Shown here in pieces: positions 38,801 to 51,400 of a DNA stretch of 64,000 nucleotides (its first letter is position 1; every line of letters begins with the position of its first letter). The DNA is from Ciona savignyi (Eukaryota; Chordata; Ascidiacea; Phlebobranchia; Cionidae). The stretch is taken from positions 196,826 through 260,825 of the forward strand of contig CH003228.1 of NCBI GenBank assembly GCA_000149265.1, read 5' to 3'. Position numbers and translations under genes: made by a program. The notes beneath the pieces were generated by a model. That model made no database searches. It saw only the letters and a program-made list of their open reading frames with translations, and had not been told where the DNA came from.

Positions 38801-40855
38801 TGTTGGATGTGGATTATGTGCTCATTATATTTGGTGGAATGATCGGATATTCTGGCGATGATATTAACAAATTTTTGTGGATGGTAAGTCTTATTGGCAA
38901 TGCATTAAGCTGTGCTAGTATATTAGTCTGTGGCTGAACTGGTAATATAACCAAAGCATGTGTGGAGTAACCAACCTGTTGCTGGTTCAGTGTTGAATGT
39001 TAGTTTTATAGCAATTTCTTTGGCATCGGTGTTGAAAATTTGCTATTAGAAGTGGTCCGTCGTCGGCATCATGCCCTGACTGCTGTGTTACTAAAGATTT
39101 CAAGACATTTCCTATTGCCTTTTGTGGTACTTATATTTTATATTTTAACCAGTGTAAGAATTTAATTAACCTTTAGTAGTATAACTCCTTTAGAGAAAAA
39201 GTATGTAGTGTCTACTATGTCATGATTACCCCATTTTTCGTAGATGCCTAGTTTAAGAAAGCATTGTATGAACCATTTCTACAGGTTCGTATCGCAGAAG
39301 GGGAGCATCCTGGTGATATCAAAGAAAGCAAGTATTTTACACAAAATGGAGAATTCAGAGTTGATAAAGGTGGATCCCCCACACTTCTGAACTGCCTCAT
39401 GTACAAGATGAGTTACTACAGGTGGGTAGGCACTGGACATGTGTTTCCTTTTAGAACATATTTTGTGTTTTTTCACAGTTTTTATATTTTAAAGAACTCT
39501 TGTTGTGTATGCCTGTTGGCACAGATACCAGATTGTCATTTACACCCAACATAAACCATAGAAAGTTTAAAGTGTCATAGAAAATTTACTCCAAATTAAA
39601 AAAAAAACGGTCAAACCAACCCAATTTATTAGGACAAAATAAATAATATGCATAAGCTCCATGCCCATAATATTATATAGTTTTTTCCAATATATTCACG
39701 AAATACCTTCTAAATTTTTGGAGTAGCTGTTTGGTAATGTTACTTAACCACAATTCAGGTTTGGATTGGTAACTCTGGAAACCAATCTTTTCTACATATT
39801 ATTACACCATGTCTAAAAACACCAAAATTTAAGGTATTACAGGCTTGATGGCCGTTTAGGCCCAGAATTTCTTGTTATGAAAATAAAATATCAATATTTT
39901 TCTCTACTAATGTAAAAAATACAGATTTGGTGAGCTGCAGATGGATTTCCGAAGCCCACCAGGTTATGACCGAACTAGAAATGTTGAAATCGGGAATAAA
40001 AATATCAAGTTTGAGCACTTAGAGGAAGCATACACCTCTGAGCACTGGCTTGTCAGGATTTACAAGTAATTTAATTTTAATTGTATTTTAAAATTAAAAA
40101 ACTAAAAATTGTTTAACTTTTTTTAAAAACCATATTATTTTACTTTCGTAACTAACCTTTCAACTGAACACAGAGTCAAGAAACCAGAAAACAGAACACC
40201 ACTTGGTAGGCCATTGAAATCAAAATATTACAAAGCGAAACATATTTCAAGAAAGGCAAGTCGATATAAAAAAGGCTGTTTTGAAATAAATTTTAATAAA
40301 TATGTTTAGTTTTTGCTGTTTATGTACAATAATAAAGTAAGAGTATTTTTGAAAAGTTATCGATTGCTTTTTTTAATAGTTTGCCCTAAATTGTTTCTAA
40401 TTTCTTGGGTTAACATAACTTGTGCACATCTTTGGATTAGGTATTAGTAATTATGATAGTAGATGGACATATTTTTAAATCATTGTTATTATATTTGACA
40501 TTGGCTAAGTTTTATGTATTCCAAACTGTACTGCAATATCCCAATTCCATTAAAATTCTGCACATGCTGTGGTTTAATTGAAAAAAATATGTACTCCTAT
40601 CACAGTTATAACCTTGTCTGTGGAAATTTACTATGGCGTCATATAATCGTATGTTGTAAGTTTATGTAATGAAGTAGCAATGCTTAACAATTTCACTCCT
40701 TTCAAAACCCATTAATCCCTGTATTACAGACCTCGCGAAAACGACGAGGATTCATTAAGAACAAGATTGAAATCAAGAAAGGTTTACGCACCAGGCCTGT
40801 GTCAAATCAGAAGCAAGGAAGAAGGTCACGTAAAGCAAACAGGAAATCACTGTGA
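32821..40855 (+). CDS. STT3B: Catalytic oligosaccharyltransferase subunit STT3B
   Basis: Transfers the dolichol-linked glycan to Asn in NxS/T sequons in the ER lumen. Nineteen exons, 834 residues: 32821-32990, 33164-33272, 33425-33623, 33811-33965, 34255-34354, 34536-34634, 34842-34988, 35166-35369, 35555-35682, 35932-36000, 36660-36780, 37483-37574, 37970-38088, 38314-38485, 38749-38883, 39285-39421, 39925-40065, 40174-40255, 40730-40855. Catalytic marks: HEFDPWFNYR in luminal loop 1, [18 protein letters not shown] (the WWDYG motif), and [20 protein letters not shown]. About a dozen membrane segments precede the luminal domain. The C-terminal half is nearly the human STT3B sequence; the acidic linker in exons 10-12 ([18 protein letters not shown]) and the Lys/Arg-rich tail also favour STT3B over STT3A. 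The intron after 40255 has a GC donor (AAG then GCAAGT). A polyadenylation signal AATAAA is at 40885-40890. Confidence 0.96.
36781..36829. repeat. Tandem duplication covering a 5' splice site
   Basis: GTAAATGGAACCACTTATAA occurs at 36781 and again at 36808, so the donor of STT3B exon 11 is present twice, 27 bp apart. Using the second donor keeps phase but would read a TAA, so the first should be the working one. Confidence 0.9.
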
Positions 40856-42458
40856 TGTCACTGTTAATCGGTTATGTTGTCAAAAATAAAGATAACTGTG
40901 CAATGATTGGTTTTAAACCGGAAAAACTACAAGTGGTAATCTGAAATGCTTCGGGAAATAAAACAGTTCATTTGGTATTACCCTCTTTTAGCGAGCTTTG
41001 TCGTTGAAGTTGGACGTGACATATTTGCCCTTCCCTTCTTTAACCAAATGTACTTGTGTCTTGTCCTGTTTGTTGCAGTCTCCCATTTGTTACACTTAAA
41101 TAAACAATAGTGCGACCATAACGATTGGCCATAAATTTTGTGCTAATTAATAATTCTTCAGTATATTTAAAGTTCACATGGAAATTTATAGCTTTTTCAA
41201 TGTTTATTGGTGGGTTCCATAATGTTTTACAAAACTCCTGCTTTGATTTACTGTAATTTTTTCGTATTATCTTACACAGCTACGCAGCATTAGTGTGCTG
41301 AATATACAATGTTCCCTTCATATTGTAATTCAACAAGGAGAAAAATAAATTTCGTGCTGCTACAGTTTTAAATGTATTGTTTGTTTTTCAATTATTAAGT
41401 GGACATGTCTGTTCTTTGACCGTCGGGGGGATAGAATAGCGGACTTCTCCGCTTCATAGACCACGGCAGTTTTAGACTCCATAACACAACTTTAAAATCT
41501 TTTGACGCAGGAGAAACCGGACTAATTTACACATAAGATTTTTAACATTTTATTGAAACACAGCAGCAAAACCATCAAACATTATATGGCGGGCAAGGAG
41601 GTAAACCGGATTAAAAAACTTTGTAATCCTTTTTATAATATAAAAAAGAATACACCTGTCACAAATCACCACGTGTTAAACAGAATGATATCAGAAACCG
41701 CATGAAAATATGTATGATCAATGATTATAAAAAGATTCTTTATAATCATTGGTCTGATTCAATTTCGTTTCAAATTTCTACAATAAGTCGAGAATATATA
41801 GATTTCTTTATCCAGAATTTTTAACAGTTGCCCTTCAACCTTTTTAATGTTTATCAAAATACTACATGCCTTGCACTCGATCTATCATGCTGTCAAATTC
41901 CGATAACCATTCGACATCACGCAAGGCCAACCAACGTTAGTTTATCTCTATGCTGGTAAGCCGCTCTTTCTGATTGGCTAAAATTAAATGTTTGTCTTCC
42001 GCGAATATATGCTTGGCGGATTTTCCCACATACAGTATTAAATTAAAATTAGCATCTGTAATTTAAACCCAGATCTCTCTAAAATTCTGCTTACAAATTT
42101 CAAGATGGAACCCCTTGGTTCATTGGTAACTTTTTTAACTTTTTTTTGTCAACATAACATGCAGTAAATACATATCATCAACTTTATTTTACAATTTTGG
42201 TAAAACCGTATAGCTACAAAAACAAATAGGTTATTCATAGCAACCATGAATAAGTATGGGGGCTTCTCCATTGTTACCTGTACTCAGCAAAACAATCATC
42301 TACATGCCAGTATTATTATTAAGTACCTATCACCCGTTTATGCATGTAAATAATTTAATTGGTAGTTCCATCTTAAATTTCTAGAATTCACAAGAAGATA
42401 CGATAAATATAAAATATTACGTTTGGTTTTGTCTGCTTGCTATTGCTACCAACAACTG
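40856..42458. other. Intergenic stretch
   Basis: STT3B 3' untranslated region (polyadenylation signal at 40885) and then about 1.5 kb that should hold the promoter of the protease gene. No exon, RNA gene or repeat recognised. Confidence 0.55.
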
Positions 42459-45400
42459 ATGGATGTGAATTTTTGCCCACCACCTGCTAGTGGACAGACC
42501 TCAAGAGACAGAGATGATCGTCACAAAAGGAGAGAAAATCGGCATAGAGAAAGTGACAGGGAGAAACAACCTCGTCATGGCCATGAAGGGGGTCGAGAAG
42601 GGCGCAGAACTCATACTGGAGGTATCGGTAGAGGATATAAATCTACATTGTAATTAATGCACTGGGTACATCATCATGCTGGTTAACATTCTTAAAAGTT
42701 ACAACCCGACTATCCAGTCGCATATAGATAAAATGGTTAAGTGCTTTGGCCAAAAGATTAGTAACTCGAAACCAGCTCTTGGCTTAGGCGGTTGAGTCTC
42801 TAGGCAAGGCATTTCCGACATGCATAAACCCAATGTGTTAATGAGTTTAAATAAAATGAAAGAATGTCTTAATAATATACAACACATTGCAATATGACCT
42901 ACAGCCTGTTAGTTAAAAACTATGTGTTAAAAGCAGAATTTTCAGTTGTTACATTCTATCAAACTATGCATCTATTATTCTGAAACACTGTACAAAGAAC
43001 TAATGGTACAAAATATATATCTGTGGGATGAAGAAAGTAATTTACTTACATCATTTCTTAAAATCGACTTGAGTCGACAGCGGCAGTTAAAGGGTTAAAA
43101 GAAATAAAATTTAAAAATTTTAAAGTTTTTAAAATTTAGTTTATAATTTACTTTACTTCATAAATTTTTAAAAATTTAGTTAATAGTCTTGGCGCATGCT
43201 ACTTTATACATTGTTAGTCATAGAGATAAAAAAATCTTCTGGTTAAATATTTTAAATTGCTCGACTCGGAACACCTTTGTGTTCTTTCTACATTCTTTCT
43301 TTTTCTCACTGTTTAATAAAGTTTTATTGTTCGAAAAAAACAGATTACCTGTTTTTTGCCATTTTACGAATTTGTAACTGCCTCAGATAATTCTAAGGTA
43401 TTTTTTCCCTAATATTAACAATTATGAATGTTTATGTTTATGCACAGGCGAAAGGAAAAAAGCTCCACCGGAAAAAGAAGATGATAATAAAGTTAAATAC
43501 ATTGTTGTTGTGGTGGTGATATTACTTGTTATTGGGGGGATTGGGGGGCTTGTCTATTTTGTCTCATCCCCAGGTATTTAATTTTTGTTGATATAATATC
43601 TGAGATGGTAGCCTTTATTGAGGATTATTTACATAACAGTCATGGTCATTCTGGTGTAGTGTACTGTATGGTTTACTCTTTTTCATTAAAATTACAATGG
43701 TATTTTTTATTAACATTTTTTAGGTCCTATTCTTTTTAATATCGCATTTTTTTATTGGACAAATTAAATAAATTGCACACCTATGTACAGTGCCGCTCTG
43801 GAATTGTCAATTGATACCATGGATAGTACTAATTAGAATTCATGTTGAACAGTTAAACTTGGGTGATCAACTTTGATCGTCTTAATTATAATACTTTACT
43901 GTGACTGTTATGTGATCATATTGTGTGGGATATAATGTTTTTTTTTCTTTCAAATTTTTATTTTATATATTTCCTTATCTTATATCGTATTTTATTTATC
44001 TTATAGTATTTATATTAGCAGATTCAGGTTTGGCTTGTGATAGAGAAAAAACCAAAGATCCTGTATTGGGCAACGAATGTTCAGGTGAGCTTTCTTACCT
44101 TCTTTCTTATTTACAATATTAAATCATAGGAACTTTGAATTGAAAAACAACTCATAGCTTCTTCTTCAGGAAGATTTTTTTACATGTTGAATTTCTTGGT
44201 CTTCTTTATTATTATTATTAAAGTAAGCTGCGTCCTTTTATGTTACTTAAATTTTTTATAAATCAGTAAATACACAATTATAAAAATGACGAAAAATTAC
44301 AAATTTATAAGGAAAAATAAAATATTGACATGTGTTATACTTTGTTATATATTCGCATCAGTTTTTTTACAAGGTGATAACGGCCAACAAATTCTTTCGG
44401 TTTATTCTTTTAAAATTACTTATGATTTTTATTCATTTGTATTAGAGCCAGCATGCACTTTTGATGTCGGCCAGTGTCCACTCCCATGTCCATTTGGTTA
44501 CACAATGAAAAACTCCAGTGTTACTTGCCCAATCAATTGTAACTGTGCAGCTCAAGGACAGTTTCAAGGAGACGTTCAGTTTGGTGATGAAGATGTTCCT
44601 GATCTTCTTGCGGTAACCATAAATACACACAAAGTTTAAAAAATATTTAACTTGCCCATTAAAATATTTTGTATAAATTATTTAATACTTGTAGGTCATA
44701 TTAGTTTACCAGTAACCAATATTAGTTTTAATGTTAAAAGCCTAGATATATCTGCAGCCATTTCTATATATTACCAAAAACACCCTCTCTATTAAGATGA
44801 TGCCAATAAAATCTTAGTAAAATAGAAAACGGTTGAGTCTTAGTCCACTTTTATCTGTAAAACTAGATTCGCTAAACAGAAAGAGAAAAGTTTTAGCTGA
44901 ATTATAAATGTGGTAAATAAAAGCCTTAAAAACGTCTTTCCTGAAAACTGAGTTTAAGTCACAAATATAAAAATACGGCCCCAAGTGTTATATAAGTGTA
45001 CATTTGCACATCCTTATTTTTCTGGTACCCTCCCTGCTTTTATTAACTACATGCAAAACAAAGACGTCATTTTAAAGCATTCTTTTCAGCAGCAGTTAGC
45101 TTATTCAGTAAGAGCATCCGAACTAGCCAGTTATGTCCTTGGACAAATAACTTAGCAGATTTCGCTATCATTGCTTTAATTAGATAAAGCAAACCACACT
45201 GCTGTTTATTGCGCCCCACATACTCTGCATGACGCCAATATATTCCTACCGTTCCAGACCATGTGATAAACGCACTATAAGCGATTTCGTAATCATTCCA
45301 CAAAGACGTTCCTTGTCATGTATACGGGAATCGCCTTTCTTGGTTTGTTGCGGTTTACACGAAGACGATTATATTATTTTACAACATTAACTCGTCCAAT

Positions 45401-48400
45401 ACCTATATTATATCACGTTTAATACTCAGTAAGACCATATTCCGCAATATATTTTATTGTGAATGCGCGTAAGATTGGTATTAACAAACAACATAGGCTA
45501 CTCTGTCAATCGAAACAGGCTTTTGATGTTGCATTCGAATTGTAATAATTAACATTTAATAATACTAAGAAGTAATAACCCATTAGTAAAATTGTTCATT
45601 TACCTAACCAATTCAAGCACAGACGGATACCCCAGATTAGGATGTAAGGTTTACTTTGTGTTCGACTTAAATATAATTTTCCGATAAAAATTATCAAGTC
45701 GCGTTATTTTAAAATATTTGTCTGACAAAACAAAGGAAAAGATACTAAAGATATGTGATTATTTCACAGTATTCTATTTTTAATCTGATATTTAATCTAT
45801 TTAAGTATTCTAACATCTACTAGATGTTTGATTATGTGGACAGAGAAGATGAAGAATTTTCCCTTTTTTCTGGAAGTGCATACAAGCTATATAGTGTTGG
45901 AGTGTGGAGCGTTCGCCGTCGGGAGGATGGTACAGTTCCCGTGGCGTACACACTCACAGACAAACTCCGTATGTTCAGTGCATTAGAAAACAATGTTTTA
46001 ACCGGTGTAAAAATACTTTGCCCATTATGTATTTGTTACAGATAGATATTTATTTGAGTATTTTATTAATACTTGTTGCACTGGCATCAAAGACTGCAAA
46101 TTTGTGAAATAGAATTTCACCGGCATTGCAATTTTATTTTAAAAATGAATTTTTCTGGATTTTTTTATGTAAAATATGATGTATTTCACACGAAAATGTG
46201 TGCCGTTGTAAAAGTCATTTTAATATTAAAATGAGTCAAAGCTGGCATATTTAAGTTACTCCTTAAAAGTACTATATAGGTATACATAATGTAAAACTAT
46301 GTTACAGTCAAAGACCCATGGATGATGGATGCAATTGATACGGCTGTCAAATGGCTGAAAGAGTCCACTTGTGTTCGTTGGGAACGATACGATCCAAAAA
46401 AGCATCTTAAAGAACATGTTGTTGATATTGCAGATAGAAAAAGTTGTTCGTAAGTGCAAACGTTCCAGATGATTTTACTGAGGGAGTATTTACATGACGC
46501 TTCCTGGTACTATTATAATAAGAGTCATATTATGTTAATATTATTTAATTGGCTTGTAACTTATGTTGGCTCAACATTTATCTCTAACCAATGTGCAACT
46601 GGTTCCACCTCTTAGGTCGGTCATTGGAATGCGTAAAGGGACAGTAAAACAGCAAATGAGTCTTACTGTGTATTGTAACTGGCCATCAGTGGTGGTTCAT
46701 GAGATGATTCACACGCTGGGATTTTTTCATGAGCACACCAGGCCAGACCGGGATGACCACGTAATTGTTAATTTTGATAATATAGTCAAAAGTGAGTTTT
46801 CTTTTTATCAGTACATTGATATAATAGCGACTATTTTTTCTATGGCATTTAGATAAATTTAAAATGCCTCCAAAAACAATTTTAAAGTGTTGTTAATTTA
46901 ACACTGTGATAATTTGATTAGTTCATACACAACTTCATTACTCCACAAACCCAACCTTTAAAAAAAGAAAAAAATGACACAAGATTAGTGTTAAATTAAA
47001 AGTACTATTTTACTCCGGCAGTTTAACACTTGGATGCCGAACAACTATTAAATAAATGAATAAAAATCATATACCCCCTAAATTAAATACAAATAACGAA
47101 TTACTATATTTTAAGCGGTACCTCTAAATACTACAGGATCGCTTGGATCGCATGGAGCGCTTGAATCGCTTGGAGCGCTTACTTTACTTCGTGATTACAA
47201 AAGCATGATTTTAATGTTAGGGTTGGGGTTAAAGTTAGTTCTGGGGTTGAGATTAGGTTTGGGACAGGGTTAGAATTANNNNNNNNNNNNNNNNNNNNNN
47301 NNNNNNNNNNNNNNNNNNNNNNNNNNNNNNNNNNNNNNNNNNNNNNNNNNNNNNNNNNNNNNNNNNNNNNNNNNNNNNNNNNNNNNNNNNNNNNNNNNNN
47401 NNNNNNNNNNNNNNNNNNNNNNNNNNNNNNNNNNNNNNNNNNNNNNNNNNNNNNNNNNNNNNNNNNNAATCACCGGATCATACCTAAATGACCATTCGAT
47501 CTGTACATCATTTAATACATAAACGGTTAACTGTTTTGGCCAAACACATACAGTAGCAAGTATCGTGTGGCCACCGATTTCTTGATCTTTTTTGTATTCT
47601 TTGTTGCAGGACTGACTTATAATTTTCGCAAGGCAAAAAAAATGTTTGTTTATGACTTGAACTCCCCATATGACATATCATCAATAATGCATTACAATCC
47701 GTATGTGTTTTCCAAAAATAGGAAGTTCACCATGATTGACCGCAAAACCAGTAAGTTTTTGTTTTTTTCTACGTTTTAAAAATGAGATTGTTTAAGTTGA
47801 AATAAAAATGGTAACAAAAAATTCACGCTGAACATTTTGCGCTTATTGCTCAGCCTATTGTGAGGCATTTTAAGATTATCATGAAACTACATCAACTCGT
47901 GGATAATAAAGTTGCAGTGCTTAAAATGTTCTCTAGTTCTATGAGTGACGAACTTGTACGTGCCAGCGTTTTTGCATTTGTAAAACAATGATGACTTGTT
48001 TCATTGTGTGCAAAAAGAACTGTCCTCCCACGACATATAGAAACAGGGTTCTGAATGAATCGACTTTTATAGAAAATTTAATTTAAGGAGGTAGATCTTT
48101 TCAAGTATAGCTGTGTAACCTATGGTAAAACAAGTCTGAGTGAAAAACAAGTATGAGATCCTGTATCCTGGTGGTATGCGAGAGATCTGACTTGACAGAG
48201 TTTTCCCCTGTGATAACCAGACTGTGGGTCTGGTGTATATGTAGCAATCACTCCGGTTTTATAATCCTAAGTTTTGAGTAGGACAGGTTGTTACTAAGAT
48301 CACTGTCCATACAGGATATGTGTTGGTCTATACACTTTTCTTACACATGTTATTGCGGGCCCCTTACACAAAGGAAAACATTGTTTTTCTGTCAAACCTA

Positions 48401-51400
48401 CATCGCCCATAGGCATTTATTTAATAAATTTTAAAAATATATAAGCATACATGATCCATAAATCCTTGAAAGTAGGAACTCCTCAGCAAGCTACAACATA
48501 AGCTTAACCCTGTATTGTTCGATTACAATCCTAATTGGTCTTAACTGTGTGCAATGTAAAGTAATCAATTAACTGTTTTACATGAGAGTGGTTTTACAAA
48601 ATTTAGTTGTAGATAACCAATTGACAGTCTTTATTTTAAAATGAATTTTGTTACAGATACAGGGGTTAAAACACAAACTGCCGGACTTTCTAAACAAGAT
48701 ATTCATGAAATTAATGAGTTGCTTTGCCATGGTATGTTGAATTGAGTAGTACATGCATTATTTATGCATGAATAGAAATCGTTTAAGTTAGTTTAGCTTG
48801 TACTTTTTTATGGTTATAAAGTTGGACTACATTATTTAAGTATTTTTAATGTGCTACGCACCACAGAGCATGTGTAAACAGGTATTTAATTTTTTCCCCA
48901 CTTGGCTATTGTAATTATGCATGTACAGAAAAGTTACGATTAAGGACAGAAAAGGCAATAAAGCATTCATAACAAAAAATGTATATTCCAGGCCATAAAT
49001 CGGGTAAACTTCAAGAAGGTAGAAAAGAAATCAATTACTTTGATCTAGCAACAACTACAGCAGGAAATTATCCCTGGATGTTGTGGACTCAGTGCGATAA
49101 AACCTGTGGACCTGGTCAGAGATCTCGAAATCGATTGTGTTTTACACAAGTAAGCATGAAGATTGACGCTAAATATGTATTTCTATGTGGAAATAATGGG
49201 TCCCCTTTAAATCCGAACACGACGAATAATGCTTTAACTCTTTTTATATTCTATTTTACTGGTTAAAATAGTCGGACACTTAAAACAGACCTTGATGAAT
49301 ATAGAATTGAACGTCAAAAATTGATATGACAAGAAGTCATATCTTTCATCAAACGCTTGACATGTGTGGTTTGTTCGTCTAATATCGTACAAAGTGGTTT
49401 ATCTAATCCAGTGGTTCTCAACCTTTTTTTCTTGGCGGGACTCCTTTTGGTGCTGTCAAAGCAGTCTAGGAAACTCTAAAGTTTTTAGATAAAATTTATT
49501 ATTTTCCTTCTTATTCTGAAGTAACATGCTTAGTCGGAAAGGCTGACATTGCACTAATTTATTCTGGTTAGACACATAAACCTTAAACTTCAAACATGGT
49601 CTGTCTCATAAAAAAGAGTAAAGTAAATTTGCACTTGTGTGATTTTTTTAAGTTAAAAATAACCCGAAACTACTGGGACATTTTTTGTTTACCTGTGTTA
49701 TCTAGTTGTGTTTTGCACAAGTCGTAATCTGTTTTGTAATCACATCATGATACCGGTAATAAATCACAATTGTCACAATCATAAAAGCATTGCACAATGT
49801 GTCTATGATAAGTGAGCAAATGGGTCAGAATTTTTTTTTTAATGTGATAATAAACTGCAAATAACTTCAACCTCATGTTGCAAATTCACAAGTCTTCACT
49901 GAAACTTGAAAACGCTTTGCAAAAGAATTTCTGGGGATTTTCCGAAACTCAGAGTCAGAGAACAAATCCACTCTTTTTAAAATATTTCCTAATCTGAGAT
50001 AATTTCCAAAATACATGATATATTCCAGGAATGTGGCAGAAAACAGAGAGAATATGAATTTAAAAAATGTAATTTGAAGAATTGTGTAAAGGTTTGGAAA
50101 TGGACACCGTGGAGTAAATATGGGAGTTGTAGTGTCACCTGTGGAAGTGGCATGCAGTTAAGGTATTATTACAATTTTTCCTACACCGTTTTAATTTATG
50201 CATTTACTTTTATATATATAGTTTATAAGAAATGTGTTTGTTGCGTTTTATAACATTTGGTAGAGAAATCCAATTGTTATAGCAGGAAATGGAAAAGCGC
50301 AAGAAGCTATTATGATAATTCCTTATCCAACGTCAGGTTATCGGAGCTATTGCAGTGTGTTGTTTATGAGAGACAGTTTCACCCAATAATGCAATGGGTT
50401 TAAGTGAAAAATTTGAAGTGACAAAACATGACCGCTTGGCTGGTTTCAAACTCAACAATCTTTCAGCTTACCGTATGAGCTAACTGGACATATTTGCATA
50501 TATAATGTAGGCTTGACCTTGACCCCAATGTTGCACAAATACAAATACAAAACACTTTGGTAGTAGGTTTTATGAGAAGTTGACACTTTCCTACTTTGAT
50601 ATCATCTTTAACCAAATATGATTGCTGATTTTTAGACATCGCTTATGCCTGAGAGCGGGAAAGTGTGGGGGTGGAAGAAGCATGGAAGCCCAAACTTGTA
50701 CCTTAAAGAACTGCCATGACAATGGAATGGGTGTCAAAATGACTTGGCTAAATTGGGGCATATGGGGTGGATGTAGCAGATCATGTCTTGGTGGGGTATG
50801 GTATCGGTACCGTATATGTAAGAAAGGAGACAGGCTTACCTTTAGTTGTCCTGGAAAATTCACGGACGTGGGTTATTGCAACAGTATTAAATGCTCAGAA
50901 GCTCAAAACTCTCCTCGTAAGTAGTAATTTTCATCTGAATATATGTGTTTCTACATCCCAATTATTCCAGCATCCCCGATGTTTGCTTATGTGAGCACAA
51001 CAGTGGCACACCTTTGCTCTTCTACATCTGATGCTTCATGGGTCTTCGGTGATTTTAATGGTGATGGTAGAGACGATGCATTATGTAAAAGCCAATATGG
51101 GGATTTGTAAGTGGGACGTAAATATATGATATTTACATAAAATATATGTGTTCATAAAGCAGACATTGCGAACAGGTGTTTTGATCCTAATGATGGTCAA
51201 GGACCAACCTTTTATGTAATAATCGTTTCTTTTTAGTGAGGTTGGTTTTGGCACAGCTGATGGGGATATAAGTCCCACAAATTGGAGAGGAAGATTAGAA
51301 GGTTGCGGTTCACATTCAGGCCAAATTAAGGTCGGCGATTTCAACTCCGATGGCGCATCTGACCTTGTTTGTACCGATCGTATTAGAAGGTAAATTTTGA

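Noticed and set aside
45067..45303. 78-codon minus frame in a protease intron
   Set aside because: Overlaps faint SINE body sequence and has no family likeness.
47218..47278. Interstitial telomere array
   Set aside because: Units vary and a fixed non-telomeric core recurs at two other places, so it is a dispersed repeat.
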